NCBI GenBank assembly: GCA_025056305.1
Contig: JANWWJ010000028.1
Location: 1 to 64,000 of the forward strand
Direction of reading: 5' to 3'
Length of the DNA: 64,000 nt
Source of the DNA: Chitinophagales bacterium
GTDB taxonomy: Bacteria > Bacteroidota > Bacteroidia > Chitinophagales > UBA10324
Shown piece by piece: positions 52,546-62,115 of the stretch (within the stretch, counting starts at the first letter, position 1; each line of letters begins with the position of its first letter). The position numbers and the translations under genes are program-made. The notes under the pieces were generated by a model, which worked only from the letters and a program-made list of their open reading frames with translations, was not told where the DNA came from and did not search any database.

Positions 52546-53835
52546 TTAACGCAAACCATATTTTTCTTTAAATATTCGATACAGTTGTCTTTGGGCATCG
52601 TCCAAGCTGATGGCCCTTCCCTGAATGTAGGCTGCTTCCACTTGGCTGGTGCGCATATCCAACAAGTCGCCCGAAACAACAAGGAGGTTGGCATCTTTGC
52701 CGGGCTCTACCGTGCCGGTGCGGTCGTCAATGCCCAGAATTTTCGCCACCGACCAAGTGACCGAAGCCACTGCATCTTCATACGGAACGCCATAAGCCAC
52801 CGTCGTGCCTGCCATAAACGGAAGGTTGCGCACCTGCCAAAAGCCACTAGTAGTTAGTCCGTACGTCACACCTGCTTCGCGCAGCAAAGCAGCGGTTTTA
52901 TAGGGTAATTCTATGTCACTATCTGGATAGGGCGGCAGAGAGTGTGCATCCAACAACAAGACGGGGATGTTATGTTGCCGCAACAGGTCGGTACACAGAT
53001 GAGCATCACGTCCGCCGACGATGACCGGACGTATCGAAGCATCCAGCGCCCATTGAACGGCATGTATGATTTCGCGTACATAATTGCAATGAATAAATAA
53101 TTTCTGGCGGCCTTCGCGAAGGCCACGCACGGCCTCAAAATTCAGGTTGGGCACTTCCGGTGCAGGCTTATTCAAATAGGAAAAAGCTTCTTGAAAAAAA
53201 TCTTTGATGCGCTGAACGTTGCGCTCATACAGAGAGTCCGGTCCTACTTCTGCACCCATGCTGGTCCATCGATAGCGGAAATAGGAAGGCCAGTACAGAT
53301 GTATGCCATTGTCGGCTTGGTAAGCTGCATCCTCCCAATTCCATGCATCCAGCTGCACCACCGATGAAGTACCGGCTATCCTCCCGCCCATAGGAACAAT
53401 CTGAGCCAGCAAAATGCCGTTGTTCCGGATTGTGGGAATGATTCGTGAGTCGGTATTGTAGGCAACGAGGCTGCGCACACAGGCATTAAAGTCTCCCACC
53501 TCGGCATAGTCGTGTGTAGCCCGCACTAACTCAATTTCATTTAATCCCAGTTGCGTGTTGGCGGCTATCAGGCCGGGGTAGATGTGCTTGCCGGTGACGT
53601 CAATAACCTGCGCTCCTTGGTTACTCTGCCGGTAATCTGCTGCAGGGCCCGCATACGTAATCACCCCTTTATCAAATCGAACGACCGAAGGTGCGATCAC
53701 GCGGCCATTGCCCACATGAAGCGTAGCGCCTACCAACACCACCGGGGCAGTTTGTGCCGGAGCAGGTGCGATGCGCTGGGCCGCAACAGGCTGCACGCAC
53801 ATGAGGCCAAAAACAAGGATGCGGATTTTTTTCAT
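52546..53835 (-). CDS. Secreted amidohydrolase-family protein lacking the HxH metal motif
   Basis: A 429-residue exported protein (signal peptide MKKIRILVFGLMCVQPVAAQ). It has the composite beta-sandwich of amidohydrolases ('VVLVGATLHVGNGRVIAPSVVRFDKGVITYAG' and C-terminal 'GTVEPGKDANLLVVSGDLLD'). Strand one, where PGxIDxHxH is expected, reads 'HIYPGLIAANTQLGLNEIE', without either histidine. Conserved-looking blocks follow ('AYNTDSRIIPTIRNNGILLAQIVPMGGRIAGTSSVVQLDAWNWEDA'), so selection maintains it, but binuclear metal hydrolysis is unlikely. It lies 18 bp downstream of the larger amidohydrolase gene and may be a partner subunit. Confidence 0.85.
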   Translation of the reverse strand: MKKIRILVFGLMCVQPVAAQRIAPAPAQTAPVVLVGATLHVGNGRVIAPSVVRFDKGVITYAGPAADYRQSNQGAQVIDVTGKHIYPGLIAANTQLGLNEIELVRATHDYAEVGDFNACVRSLVAYNTDSRIIPTIRNNGILLAQIVPMGGRIAGTSSVVQLDAWNWEDAAYQADNGIHLYWPSYFRYRWTSMGAEVGPDSLYERNVQRIKDFFQEAFSYLNKPAPEVPNLNFEAVRGLREGRQKLFIHCNYVREIIHAVQWALDASIRPVIVGGRDAHLCTDLLRQHNIPVLLLDAHSLPPYPDSDIELPYKTAALLREAGVTYGLTTSGFWQVRNLPFMAGTTVAYGVPYEDAVASVTWSVAKILGIDDRTGTVEPGKDANLLVVSGDLLDMRTSQVEAAYIQGRAISLDDAQRQLYRIFKEKYGLR

Positions 53836-53853
53836 AGGACTTTACTCGAACTG

Positions 53854-56800
53854 TTACTCTACATCTTGACCGCTGGTGATGGTTTCACAATCCCAGAGGG
53901 TTTGCGAAAATGTGCTGGGCTCTCGGGCCGGCTCGCCGCTGGCTATGGCAGCCATCATCTTTCTCATGAGCCGTTGCCGTTCGGCCTGAATCCACTCTTG
54001 TTGCTGCGCTGCTTGCTGACGGCTGTAAAACAATATGCCGTCCACCCACGTGTACTCTGCTTTCGCGTAAATGGAAAGCGGATGATCAGACCATAGGACC
54101 ACGTCTGCATCTTTGCCTACCCGAATGCTTCCCACCTGGCCATCGACACGCAACATGCGCGCAGGGTTCAGAGTGCACAGCTTCCACGCCTCTTCTTCAC
54201 TCAGCCCTCCGTATTTGACGGATTTGGCTGCCTCCTGATTGAGCCGGCGCCCCATTTCTGCGTCATCACTGTTGACGGCAGTAACCACCCCCATCTGCGC
54301 CAACAAGGCCGGATTATGCGGAATGGCTTCATAAACCTCAAACTTATAGGCCCACCAGTCAGAAAAGCTGGATGCATTGGCGCCGTGTGCTTTCATCTTA
54401 TCCGCTACCTTATATCCTTCCAAAATGTGCGTAAAGGTGTTGACCCGAAAGCCGAGCGATTCGGCCAAGCGCATCAGCATGTTGATCTCCGACTGCACGT
54501 AGGAATGGCACGTGATGTGGCGGCGGCCTTCCAAAATTTCCACCAGTGCTTCCAGTTGCAGGTCACGTCGGGGTGGAACCGTCAAAGCTTTCTGTTTGGC
54601 TGAAAGCCGATTGTATTCATCCCATTTCTTCTTATATGTTTTTGCCCTAATAAAAGCGTCTTTGATGGTCTGCTCTACGCCCATGCGCGTTTGGGGAAAA
54701 CGGAATCGGTATTGGTCGCCCCAGTTTGATGTCTTTACGTTTTCGCCAAGGGCAAACTTGATGAATCCAGGCCACCCTTTGAACTTCAATGCTTCGCTGC
54801 CGTATCCCCACCGCATTTTGATCAGCTGCGTCTGGCCGCCAATGGTGTTGCACGATCCGTGCAGGAGGTGTGAGGCCGTCACCCCTCCGGCCAGCTGACG
54901 GTAAATGTTCACATCGTTTGGATCGATTACATCTCCGATACGAACTTCCGAAGTCACGCTGTGAGAACACTCGTTTACCCCTTGTCGGATGGCAATGTGG
55001 GCATGCTCATCAATAATGCCTGCCGTCAAATGCTTGCCGGTGCCGTCGATGATGCGGGCATCCGGAACATTAAGATTTTTTCCTATGCGAGCAATCTTGC
55101 CGTTCTGCAGCAGCACATCGGTTTTGGGCATGATTCCCTCGGCTTCGTTGGTCCAGACGGTGGCATTGCGGATGAGCACCGTTTCCGGTTTGGGAAGCTG
55201 TTCCCAACCAAAACCGTTAAACGGACGGCGCAGTTTTCCCTCTACCGTATGCGTCCAGACGACGGCAGTGTCTTTAGGTTTAGGCGGAGGCCCTTGGTAA
55301 CGTGCGTGCCAGTTTACCGGTTTGCCGTGGGCGTCGGTCCCGTGGCCTGTCAGGTCACGCCCTAAAAGGTAACCGCTGAGCATCCAGTTCAATGTGCCCT
55401 GTTGCGGCTGACGGAACGATAAGGTCACGAGCCGTTCCTGGCGTTGCAGCCGCGCCGTGTACGTGGCCGTATCTCCCAGCCGAATACTCGCTTGAGGAGC
55501 AGCAAAGTCGCCTGAGATCACCAAGGTTGCCTTCAACGGCCCTGCTTCCAATGTGTAGCGACCGCGCAGATCTATGAGCTCAGACGAGGCCACAGGATAC
55601 ATACGGCCACGAATCCAATGTTGTACGATCGTATTTTCAGGATCCAATAACGAATCCGTACATACAAAAAAATTAGCCAGCTTTCCCGGAGCAAGGGTTC
55701 CCAGTTGGTCCTCAATGCGCATCCATCGCGCCGGCATCTCGGTAAGTGCTTTGAGCAAATCTGCACTGCTCAACCCCGCAGCGGCAGCCCCCCGCAGGCT
55801 TTTCCAAAACTCTTTTGCTTCCTTCATCCCCGCAGCGGTAAATGCGAAAGGGATTCCTGCTTGACTCAAAAAGGCTGCATTGGCCGGCGCAAATTCCCAA
55901 TGCATCAGGTCGCTCAAGGGAACTGTAGCAGCATCAAAAGGATCTTGAAAACGGTAAGGGCGGGGAAACGTCAGGGGAATGATCAAAGGCATGCCAATTT
56001 CTTTCAGCTCATCAATGCGTTGATATTCGTTGCCACCTCCTTTGATGATGAACGTAAATCCAAATTCGCGTGCGATGCGTGCCGCACTCAGTACCGACAA
56101 AACATCGTTCGTTTCAAACACTTGAGGCAGCTTTAGATTCTGTTGCAACTCATCTAATGAAATGTTTTGTTGTTCACGCCAGCCTCCCGCCGTGTACCAG
56201 TTTACATCGTAAAATATTTGACGCAACAAGGCAATGCTGCCCATGAGGGAAGTGGGATAAGGCTGCTGCGAGCTGCCTTTGTTGAACGAGTAGAAGGCGG
56301 CGGCCTGTTGGCGGATCATGAGGTCGTTGTCGCGCTCTTCACCCAACAACACCAAAGCACCGCTGCCCCGCACAATGCCATCACGCACGTGCGTGACCAC
56401 ACTGCCAAAGCCCATTGCACGGAGCTGCTGTGCTACATCCGCACGTTGGCTGAACAGCTCGTGGGCCTTAACCTCGGCCCGAACCGCCTCATTCCAATAG
56501 TAAGCACCTTTCTTGGCACTTTCCAACTGCAAACGATCCTGACGGCTTGCCGTGTTCTGTGCCGGCATGCCATAGTCACTGATCAGCTCAATGAATGAAG
56601 GATAGATGAAGTAGCCTGTCGCATCTATGACTGTGGCGTCAGAAGGGATGTCAACCTTGGTCCCTACCGCTACAATTCTTCCCTGCCGAATCAATAGGGT
56701 TGCCGATGTCAAAACTGTCTTGGCATCAGGAATTATGGTGGCATTCACCAATGCCACGTGCCGTTGGCGCTCGTCTTGAACGCCATGTACGGGGAAGGTG

Positions 56801-56868
56801 GTTTGCGCAAGCACAGACGTTTTCAGAGCCATGCCCCATAAGGCAACAGCACCAATCAGCGTTCTCAT
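53854..56868 (-). CDS. Large secreted amidohydrolase with degenerate and intact halves
   Basis: A 1004-residue exported protein (signal peptide ending near 'TSVLAQ') with two amidohydrolase-type halves. The first (about 30-440) has 'YFIYPSFIELISDYGMP' where PGxIDxHxH is expected and ends 'LGTLAPGKLANFFVCTDSLLD'; its metal ligands are absent. A beta-rich linker follows. The second (about 565-990) keeps 'LTAGIIDEHAHIAIRQGVNE' (HxH), 'HITCHSYVQSEI', 'FTHILEGYKVADKM' and 'AVNSDDAEMGRRL' (metal Asp), so it should be active, perhaps as an imidazolonepropionase-like or peptidase-like hydrolase. It precedes the single-domain relative by 18 bp, a pair that I recall as common in Bacteroidota. Confidence 0.88.
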   Translation of the reverse strand: MRTLIGAVALWGMALKTSVLAQTTFPVHGVQDERQRHVALVNATIIPDAKTVLTSATLLIRQGRIVAVGTKVDIPSDATVIDATGYFIYPSFIELISDYGMPAQNTASRQDRLQLESAKKGAYYWNEAVRAEVKAHELFSQRADVAQQLRAMGFGSVVTHVRDGIVRGSGALVLLGEERDNDLMIRQQAAAFYSFNKGSSQQPYPTSLMGSIALLRQIFYDVNWYTAGGWREQQNISLDELQQNLKLPQVFETNDVLSVLSAARIAREFGFTFIIKGGGNEYQRIDELKEIGMPLIIPLTFPRPYRFQDPFDAATVPLSDLMHWEFAPANAAFLSQAGIPFAFTAAGMKEAKEFWKSLRGAAAAGLSSADLLKALTEMPARWMRIEDQLGTLAPGKLANFFVCTDSLLDPENTIVQHWIRGRMYPVASSELIDLRGRYTLEAGPLKATLVISGDFAAPQASIRLGDTATYTARLQRQERLVTLSFRQPQQGTLNWMLSGYLLGRDLTGHGTDAHGKPVNWHARYQGPPPKPKDTAVVWTHTVEGKLRRPFNGFGWEQLPKPETVLIRNATVWTNEAEGIMPKTDVLLQNGKIARIGKNLNVPDARIIDGTGKHLTAGIIDEHAHIAIRQGVNECSHSVTSEVRIGDVIDPNDVNIYRQLAGGVTASHLLHGSCNTIGGQTQLIKMRWGYGSEALKFKGWPGFIKFALGENVKTSNWGDQYRFRFPQTRMGVEQTIKDAFIRAKTYKKKWDEYNRLSAKQKALTVPPRRDLQLEALVEILEGRRHITCHSYVQSEINMLMRLAESLGFRVNTFTHILEGYKVADKMKAHGANASSFSDWWAYKFEVYEAIPHNPALLAQMGVVTAVNSDDAEMGRRLNQEAAKSVKYGGLSEEEAWKLCTLNPARMLRVDGQVGSIRVGKDADVVLWSDHPLSIYAKAEYTWVDGILFYSRQQAAQQQEWIQAERQRLMRKMMAAIASGEPAREPSTFSQTLWDCETITSGQDVE

Positions 56869-56948
56869 GGTTCAATAGCAAGCCTGAAAAATAGAGCAAA
56901 GAAGCTTTTCACAAATCCGTTAGCTTAGGCCGTGGGGAACGTTTTGTC

Positions 56949-57770
56949 ATGTGGGCCTTACAATCAAAAATCATCTCCTACAAAGGACACAAGCTACACT
57001 ATGTCACAACAGGCCAGGGACCGGCTGTGGTGCTTGTTCACGGATTTTGTGAAGACCATCGGGTGTGGTGGCCTTGGGCCGAACCCTTAGCTGAACATCA
57101 CAAGCTCATCTTACCGGACCTACCTGGCTTTGGAGGTAGTGAGTTGATGCATGCAGAAATGCAAATGAAAGACTATGCCGATGCTGTCCATGCTGTTGTT
57201 GGGGCTGAAAACGTCGTTACCGCTCCCTTTTTAGGACATAGCATGGGCGGATACACCATATTGCAGTTGGCCAAACACCATCCGGAATGCATCGGTGGCA
57301 TCGGGCTGTTTCATTCGACGGCGGCTGAAGACGATGATCAGAAAAAAGAAGACCGTCTGCGCGTGGCTGCATTTGTTCGGCAGCACGGCAAAACCCCTTT
57401 TGTGGCAGAGCTGATCCCTAAATTATTTGCAGCAAACTACATCGAAACAAATAAAGAAAAGATTGATGCATGGATGCAACATTGTATTTCCGCTTCCTCA
57501 GAGGAAGGAATCATTGCTGCATCGTTGGCCATGCGCTCCCGCGGCGCTACAACTGATGTGCTGCAGTATGCCCCGTTTCCTGTCTTGTTCCTCATCGGCA
57601 AACAAGACAAAGCCGTTTTGCCAGATCGAGTTTTGCCGCAGACGCATTTGCCTCAAAGAAGTGTCGTTGAGCTGCTGGAAGACGCTGCACATATGGGTAT
57701 GATGGAGGCCCCGGAACGCTGCTTAGAAGCCGTGCGCCAATGGTTAAACCTCTGTATTCCGCAAAGCTGA
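56949..57770 (+). CDS. Alpha/beta hydrolase
   Basis: A 273-residue alpha/beta-fold hydrolase without a signal peptide. 'LHYVTTGQGPAVVLVHGFCEDHRVWWPWAEPLAE' includes the oxyanion HG motif, the nucleophile elbow is 'FLGHSMGGYTILQLAKHHPE', an Asp candidate lies in 'LIGKQDKAVLP' and the catalytic His in 'EDAAHMGMMEAPERC'. A complete triad is therefore likely. Esterase, C-C hydrolase or lipase activities all occur in this fold; the substrate is unknown. It is divergent from the amidohydrolase pair and convergent with the M20 gene. Confidence 0.85.
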   Translation: MWALQSKIISYKGHKLHYVTTGQGPAVVLVHGFCEDHRVWWPWAEPLAEHHKLILPDLPGFGGSELMHAEMQMKDYADAVHAVVGAENVVTAPFLGHSMGGYTILQLAKHHPECIGGIGLFHSTAAEDDDQKKEDRLRVAAFVRQHGKTPFVAELIPKLFAANYIETNKEKIDAWMQHCISASSEEGIIAASLAMRSRGATTDVLQYAPFPVLFLIGKQDKAVLPDRVLPQTHLPQRSVVELLEDAAHMGMMEAPERCLEAVRQWLNLCIPQS

Positions 57771-57780
57771 GCATGGCCTG

Positions 57781-59253
57781 CTATTGCTGGGGAATTGGGG
57801 GCGGACCTTCGGGAATGAGCGGTTGCCAGCGCTGATTGCCTCGTCGCCGCTCGAATTCGGCCCGAATATCAGCTCTGAGCTGAGGCTGCTGGTATAGATC
57901 GATCATGGTCAGGGCCAGCACTTTGGAGGCAAACAGCATGCCTTTGTGACCAATGGACATGCCGCTGCACGCCACCACGATCCACGAGTGCCATGGTGCC
58001 TCATAAGGAGCAGTCGTTGCCAACAAGGTAATTTGCGGCACAATCCAGCTCACGTCGGCCACGTCGGTTGAGCCACCGTCAGGGTCAGCCTTTGGCTGTT
58101 CCAAAGGCTTAATGCTGCCATCGATGCCTTGGAAAGGAAGGCCATATTCCGTCATCATCTGACGGGCAAACTCTATTTCTTCGGCAGTATAGGTGATGGG
58201 GCCTACCAGTTCCATATTTTGTTGCAACACGCGGGCGCCTGCTTCATTGATCAACAATTCATATAATCCATTGTTAAGTTGAAAAGAAACTTCAGCGCCG
58301 GCCATGAGTGCTGCACCTTGGGCAATCTCTTTCATCCGCTTTTCCAGCTCGGCCACGCCACTGCGCTTAGAATCCCGCAACCAAATCCACACCACCGCTT
58401 CATCGGGGACCACATTGGGAACCTTTCCGGCTGAACGAAAAACATAGTGAATCCGTGCCGAGGGACGCACGTGCTCGCGTAGGTAGTTCATGCCTATGGC
58501 AAACAACTCTGCGGCGTCTAAAGCGCTGCGGCCATTCCATGGGTCGGAGGCAGCGTGAGCGCTACGGCCCCGAAACGTCACCGTCCAGTCCGTGATAGCT
58601 TGAGAGCTTTGAACATTGGCTTTGTTGGTGTAGTCGGGATGCCAATCAAGGCATACATCCAAATCATCAAACACACCGGCACGAGCCATATACACCTTTC
58701 CACTTCCATCTTCCTCGGCAGGCGTGCCATAGTAACGAATCGTGCCTTTGAGCAATCCCTGTCGGAGCAGCTCTTTGATGGCAATGGCTGCACCTAAACT
58801 GCCCGCACCAAAAAGGTTGTGTCCGCAGCCGTGTCCGGCACCACCCGGCACAAGCTCTTTGCGTGTAGGAACGGCTTGTTGCGAAAGGTCTGGCAGAGCG
58901 TCAAATTCACCAAGAATGCCGATGATGGGCCGTCCCGAGCCATAAGAGGCAATGAAAGCAGTGGGCAGATTCGCCACACCTCGCTGCACCGTAAAGCCCT
59001 GCTGTTCAGCAAAGTCAGCCAGCAATTTCGAGGAACGTATTTCCCGAAACGCCAATTCGGCAAACTTCCAAACACTATCGCTCAACGCGATCAAATCCTG
59101 CTGGTGCTGTTCTATCACTTGCAGGGCCTTTTGTTTTATAGGTGGCAGCTTTGCCTTCTGCCCGAAAAGCAACGGGCTGTAAAGCAGCGGGCTAACCCCG
59201 ATTAAAGCAATCGAGCGTAGCACAATGTGCGGTTGTAGGCATAGGAAAACCAT
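57781..59253 (-). CDS. M20 family amidohydrolase (AbgB-like), exported
   Basis: A 490-residue metallo-amidohydrolase of the M20D type, closest in pattern to AbgB, which splits p-aminobenzoyl-glutamate. 'GRPIIGILGEFDALPDLSQQA', 'GGAGHGCGHNLFGAGSLGAAIAI' (metal CGHN), 'YGTPAEEDGSGKVYMARAG' (catalytic Glu pair), 'WHPDYTNKANVQSSQAITDWTVTFRGRSAHAASDPWNGRSALDA' and 'STDVADVSWIVPQ' are seen. The N-terminus has a hydrophobic stretch ('HIVLRSIALIGVSPLLYSPLLFGQ') that may be a signal peptide. The start is the ATG at 59253; the longer track ORF overlaps sucA. It follows sucA by 13 bp. Confidence 0.88.
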   Translation of the reverse strand: MVFLCLQPHIVLRSIALIGVSPLLYSPLLFGQKAKLPPIKQKALQVIEQHQQDLIALSDSVWKFAELAFREIRSSKLLADFAEQQGFTVQRGVANLPTAFIASYGSGRPIIGILGEFDALPDLSQQAVPTRKELVPGGAGHGCGHNLFGAGSLGAAIAIKELLRQGLLKGTIRYYGTPAEEDGSGKVYMARAGVFDDLDVCLDWHPDYTNKANVQSSQAITDWTVTFRGRSAHAASDPWNGRSALDAAELFAIGMNYLREHVRPSARIHYVFRSAGKVPNVVPDEAVVWIWLRDSKRSGVAELEKRMKEIAQGAALMAGAEVSFQLNNGLYELLINEAGARVLQQNMELVGPITYTAEEIEFARQMMTEYGLPFQGIDGSIKPLEQPKADPDGGSTDVADVSWIVPQITLLATTAPYEAPWHSWIVVACSGMSIGHKGMLFASKVLALTMIDLYQQPQLRADIRAEFERRRGNQRWQPLIPEGPPPIPQQ

Positions 59254-59266
59254 TTCAGACGAAATC

Positions 59267-62074
59267 TTATTCAAAAGCTTTTCGCAAAATTTCTTCCTGC
59301 TCCTGCACATGAATTTTGTAAAAGCCGGTGGCCGGAGCGGCTGATGCCTTGCGGGTAATTCCATAAAGTTCTTTTTCGCGCCATTTCCAGTTCATCTTCA
59401 AAAAAGAATAAGCACCCATGTTGTAGGGTTCTTCCTGCACCCAAACGAACGTGGCCGCACGGTATTGATCCAGCAGACGTTCCAATTGCGCAGCAGGCAA
59501 GGGATAGATCTGCTCCATGCGCACGAGGGCGATATCGTCGCGCCGCAAGCGTTCCTTATATTCAAGTAACTCAAAATATATTTTTCCACTACAAAGCAAC
59601 ACGCGCCGAATGTTTCGTGGTTTGGTTACAGAGGCATCGTCGATCACTTCCTGAAAGCCACCGCGGCTGAGCTGATCGCGGCTGCTGATGCAGCGGGGGT
59701 GGCGCAGCAAGCTTTTCGGACTCATGACCACCAGCGGCTTTCGGAATGGATATGCCAGCTGGCGCCGCAGCCCGTGAAAAAAGTTTGCTGGCGTTGTCGG
59801 GTTAACCACAATCCAGTTCAGGTCGGCACTGAGCTGCAGATACCGCTCAAGCCTTGCGCTGCTGTGTTCGGCTCCCTGTCCTTCATACCCATGAGGCAAC
59901 AGCAGCACCAGCCCGCTCATGCGGTTCCACTTGCTTTCTCCGCTGCTGATGTACTGATCAATGATGGTTTGCGCACCGTTGCTGAAGTCGCCGAATTGCG
60001 CTTCCCAAAGCACCAAGGCATCCGGGGTTGCTAACGAGTAACCATACTCGAACCCCAAAACTCCGAATTCACTCAGCAGACTGTTGTAAATGCGAAAACG
60101 TCCTATACGTTGAGCCTGATGGCCGGGCGGAGGCTGCAGGCTTTCCAACCTGTTGTAAAAGTGTGTGCCGCTTTGATCGTAAATCACCGCATGCCGGTGA
60201 CTGAAGGTGCCCCGAACCGAATCCTGGCCGCTGAGTCGCACATCGAAACCTTCAAGCAGCAAGGTACCATAGGCCAGCATTTCAGCCATAGCCCAATCTA
60301 TTTTATCTGCCGCAAAAGCATCGCGCTGCTTGTTGAGCAACTGGCGCACTTTAGGCAAGGCATCAATTGAATCAGGGATGGTGGTCAAGTGTTGGGCTAT
60401 GTGTTCGATGACGTGTGGTGCTACGGCCGTTTCGGGGGAGGCAACAAAATCATCTGGGGTGGCCCGCCGCAGGCGCCGCCATGCCAGCTCAGGAGGTTGA
60501 TAAGTGTAAGGGAGGGGGTGTTGCTTGACAAAATCCAGTCGATCCTGCAGTTGCTTCCAGAAGCTGTTGTTCATTTCGCGGGCCAGCTCGGCCTCGATGT
60601 CACCCCGGTCAATCAACACTTTCGTGTAAATCTCACGTGGATTAGGATGTTTAGAAATGAGTTCATAAAGGCGGGGTTGGGTGTATTTGGGATCATCGCC
60701 TTCATTATGACCGTGGCGACGATAGCAGACCATGTCCACAAACACGTCTTTATGGAAACGATGGCGGTAGTCGGCAGCCAGTTCAATAGCAAAAACGACG
60801 GCTTCCGGATCGTCGCCGTTGACGTGGAGAACGGGGGCCTGCACCGTAGCCGCTAGGCTGGTGCAATAAAAAGAGGAGCGGGCATCGTCAAAATCAGTGG
60901 TAAAACCTATTTGGTTATTGATGACGAAGTGGATGGTTCCGCCCACATGATAGCCATTAAGCTGGCTCATCTGCAGGCATTCGTAAACGACACCCTGGCC
61001 CGCAATGGCGGCATCACCGTGCAGCAGCACCGGCACCACACGTTTGAAGTCGCCGTGGTACAAGATATCGGCTTTAGCTCGGGCAAAACCGGCTACGACC
61101 GGATCTACCGACTCCAGGTGCGAGGGATTGGGAACCAGCTTAACGTAGATTTTGTGTCCGTTCGGCGTCACCAGTTCGGAAGAATAGCCCAAATGATATT
61201 TCACATCGCCGTCGCCCATGGTTTGGTCAGGCAATACGGTGCCTTCAAATTCATTAAAAATGTTTTCATACGTTTTACCCATAATGTTGGCCAACACGTT
61301 TAGCCGGCCGCGATGAGCCATGCCAAGCACAATTTCTTCAGCCCCCAATTCTGCACAGCGGGTGACCAGGGCATCCAAGGCCGGAATGGTCGTTTCTCCT
61401 CCTTCCAGAGAAAACCGCTTTTGTCCGACGTACTTGGTCCCCAGAAACTTTTCGAACACGACGGCATCGTTGAGCTTTTGCAGAATCCGCTTCTTTTTTT
61501 CCAGCGGAAAACGGAACGACGTGACGCCGTATTCATAAACGCGTTGCAACCAATGGAGCTCGTCAGGGTCGGTAATGTAGGTGTATTCGATACCGATGCT
61601 GCCGCAGTAAATCTTCTGCAAGCGCTCTACGATCTGGCGCAGGGTAGCCCGACCCATGCGTAACAATTCGCCGGCATAAAACGGTTTGTCCAGGTCTGAT
61701 TCATCCAGATTGAAAAAAGAAAGGTGGAGGTTAGCTTTACGATCCTTTCGAGGCCTGATTGGATTGGTGCGGGCAATCAGATGACCTTTGGCCCGGTAAG
61801 CGGTAATGAGGCGCGCTACCTGAAATTCTTTGGCAACCGTATCGGCAGACCAGGAATCCGCAGCACTGCGCTCAGCGGAAATTTTAGCTTCGGCGGCATC
61901 TTCGCTGGAGGTGGCAAACCGAGCGCCACCGTCCAGCATGCGCACAGCAAAATCAAAACCCTCAAAAAATTTTCGCCACGCTTCATCTACCGACAAAGGA
62001 TCGGTCCGGTACTGCTCATACAAACTTTCCACATAAGCGGGTTCGGCATGGTTCAGGTAGTTAAAGGCAGACAT
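59267..62074 (-). CDS. sucA: 2-oxoglutarate dehydrogenase E1 component
   Basis: The thiamine-dependent E1 of the TCA-cycle 2-oxoglutarate dehydrogenase complex. The 935-residue protein begins 'MSAFNYLNHAEPAYVESLYEQYRTDPLSVDEAWRKFFEGFDF', a typical start that contacts E2. Core motifs are 'GMAHRGRLNVLANIMGK', 'HLGYSS', 'GDAAIAGQGVVYECLQM', 'HFVINNQIGFTTD', 'YRRHGHNEGDDP', 'SHRHAV', 'WEAQFGDFSNGAQTIIDQYISSGE' and 'LLPHGYEGQGAEHSSARLERYLQL'. Length is normal. The E2 gene sucB, often next, is not adjacent; an M20 gene follows instead. The ATG at 62074 lies 6 nt after an exact -7 element. Confidence 0.96.
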   Translation of the reverse strand: MSAFNYLNHAEPAYVESLYEQYRTDPLSVDEAWRKFFEGFDFAVRMLDGGARFATSSEDAAEAKISAERSAADSWSADTVAKEFQVARLITAYRAKGHLIARTNPIRPRKDRKANLHLSFFNLDESDLDKPFYAGELLRMGRATLRQIVERLQKIYCGSIGIEYTYITDPDELHWLQRVYEYGVTSFRFPLEKKKRILQKLNDAVVFEKFLGTKYVGQKRFSLEGGETTIPALDALVTRCAELGAEEIVLGMAHRGRLNVLANIMGKTYENIFNEFEGTVLPDQTMGDGDVKYHLGYSSELVTPNGHKIYVKLVPNPSHLESVDPVVAGFARAKADILYHGDFKRVVPVLLHGDAAIAGQGVVYECLQMSQLNGYHVGGTIHFVINNQIGFTTDFDDARSSFYCTSLAATVQAPVLHVNGDDPEAVVFAIELAADYRHRFHKDVFVDMVCYRRHGHNEGDDPKYTQPRLYELISKHPNPREIYTKVLIDRGDIEAELAREMNNSFWKQLQDRLDFVKQHPLPYTYQPPELAWRRLRRATPDDFVASPETAVAPHVIEHIAQHLTTIPDSIDALPKVRQLLNKQRDAFAADKIDWAMAEMLAYGTLLLEGFDVRLSGQDSVRGTFSHRHAVIYDQSGTHFYNRLESLQPPPGHQAQRIGRFRIYNSLLSEFGVLGFEYGYSLATPDALVLWEAQFGDFSNGAQTIIDQYISSGESKWNRMSGLVLLLPHGYEGQGAEHSSARLERYLQLSADLNWIVVNPTTPANFFHGLRRQLAYPFRKPLVVMSPKSLLRHPRCISSRDQLSRGGFQEVIDDASVTKPRNIRRVLLCSGKIYFELLEYKERLRRDDIALVRMEQIYPLPAAQLERLLDQYRAATFVWVQEEPYNMGAYSFLKMNWKWREKELYGITRKASAAPATGFYKIHVQEQEEILRKAFE

Positions 62075-62080
62075 ACCCGT

Positions 62081-62108
62081 CAAAATTAGCCGATGACCTT
62101 GAGCCAAA
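62081..62108 (-). promoter_or_regulatory. Putative promoter of sucA
   Basis: On the minus strand TTTG (62108-62105) and TAATTTTG (62088-62081, exact TAnnTTTG) are 16 bp apart, and the start codon follows 6 nt later. This is one of the few two-element matches in the window and also predicts a nearly leaderless message. Confidence 0.5.
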
Positions 62109-62115
62109 AGCTCTC

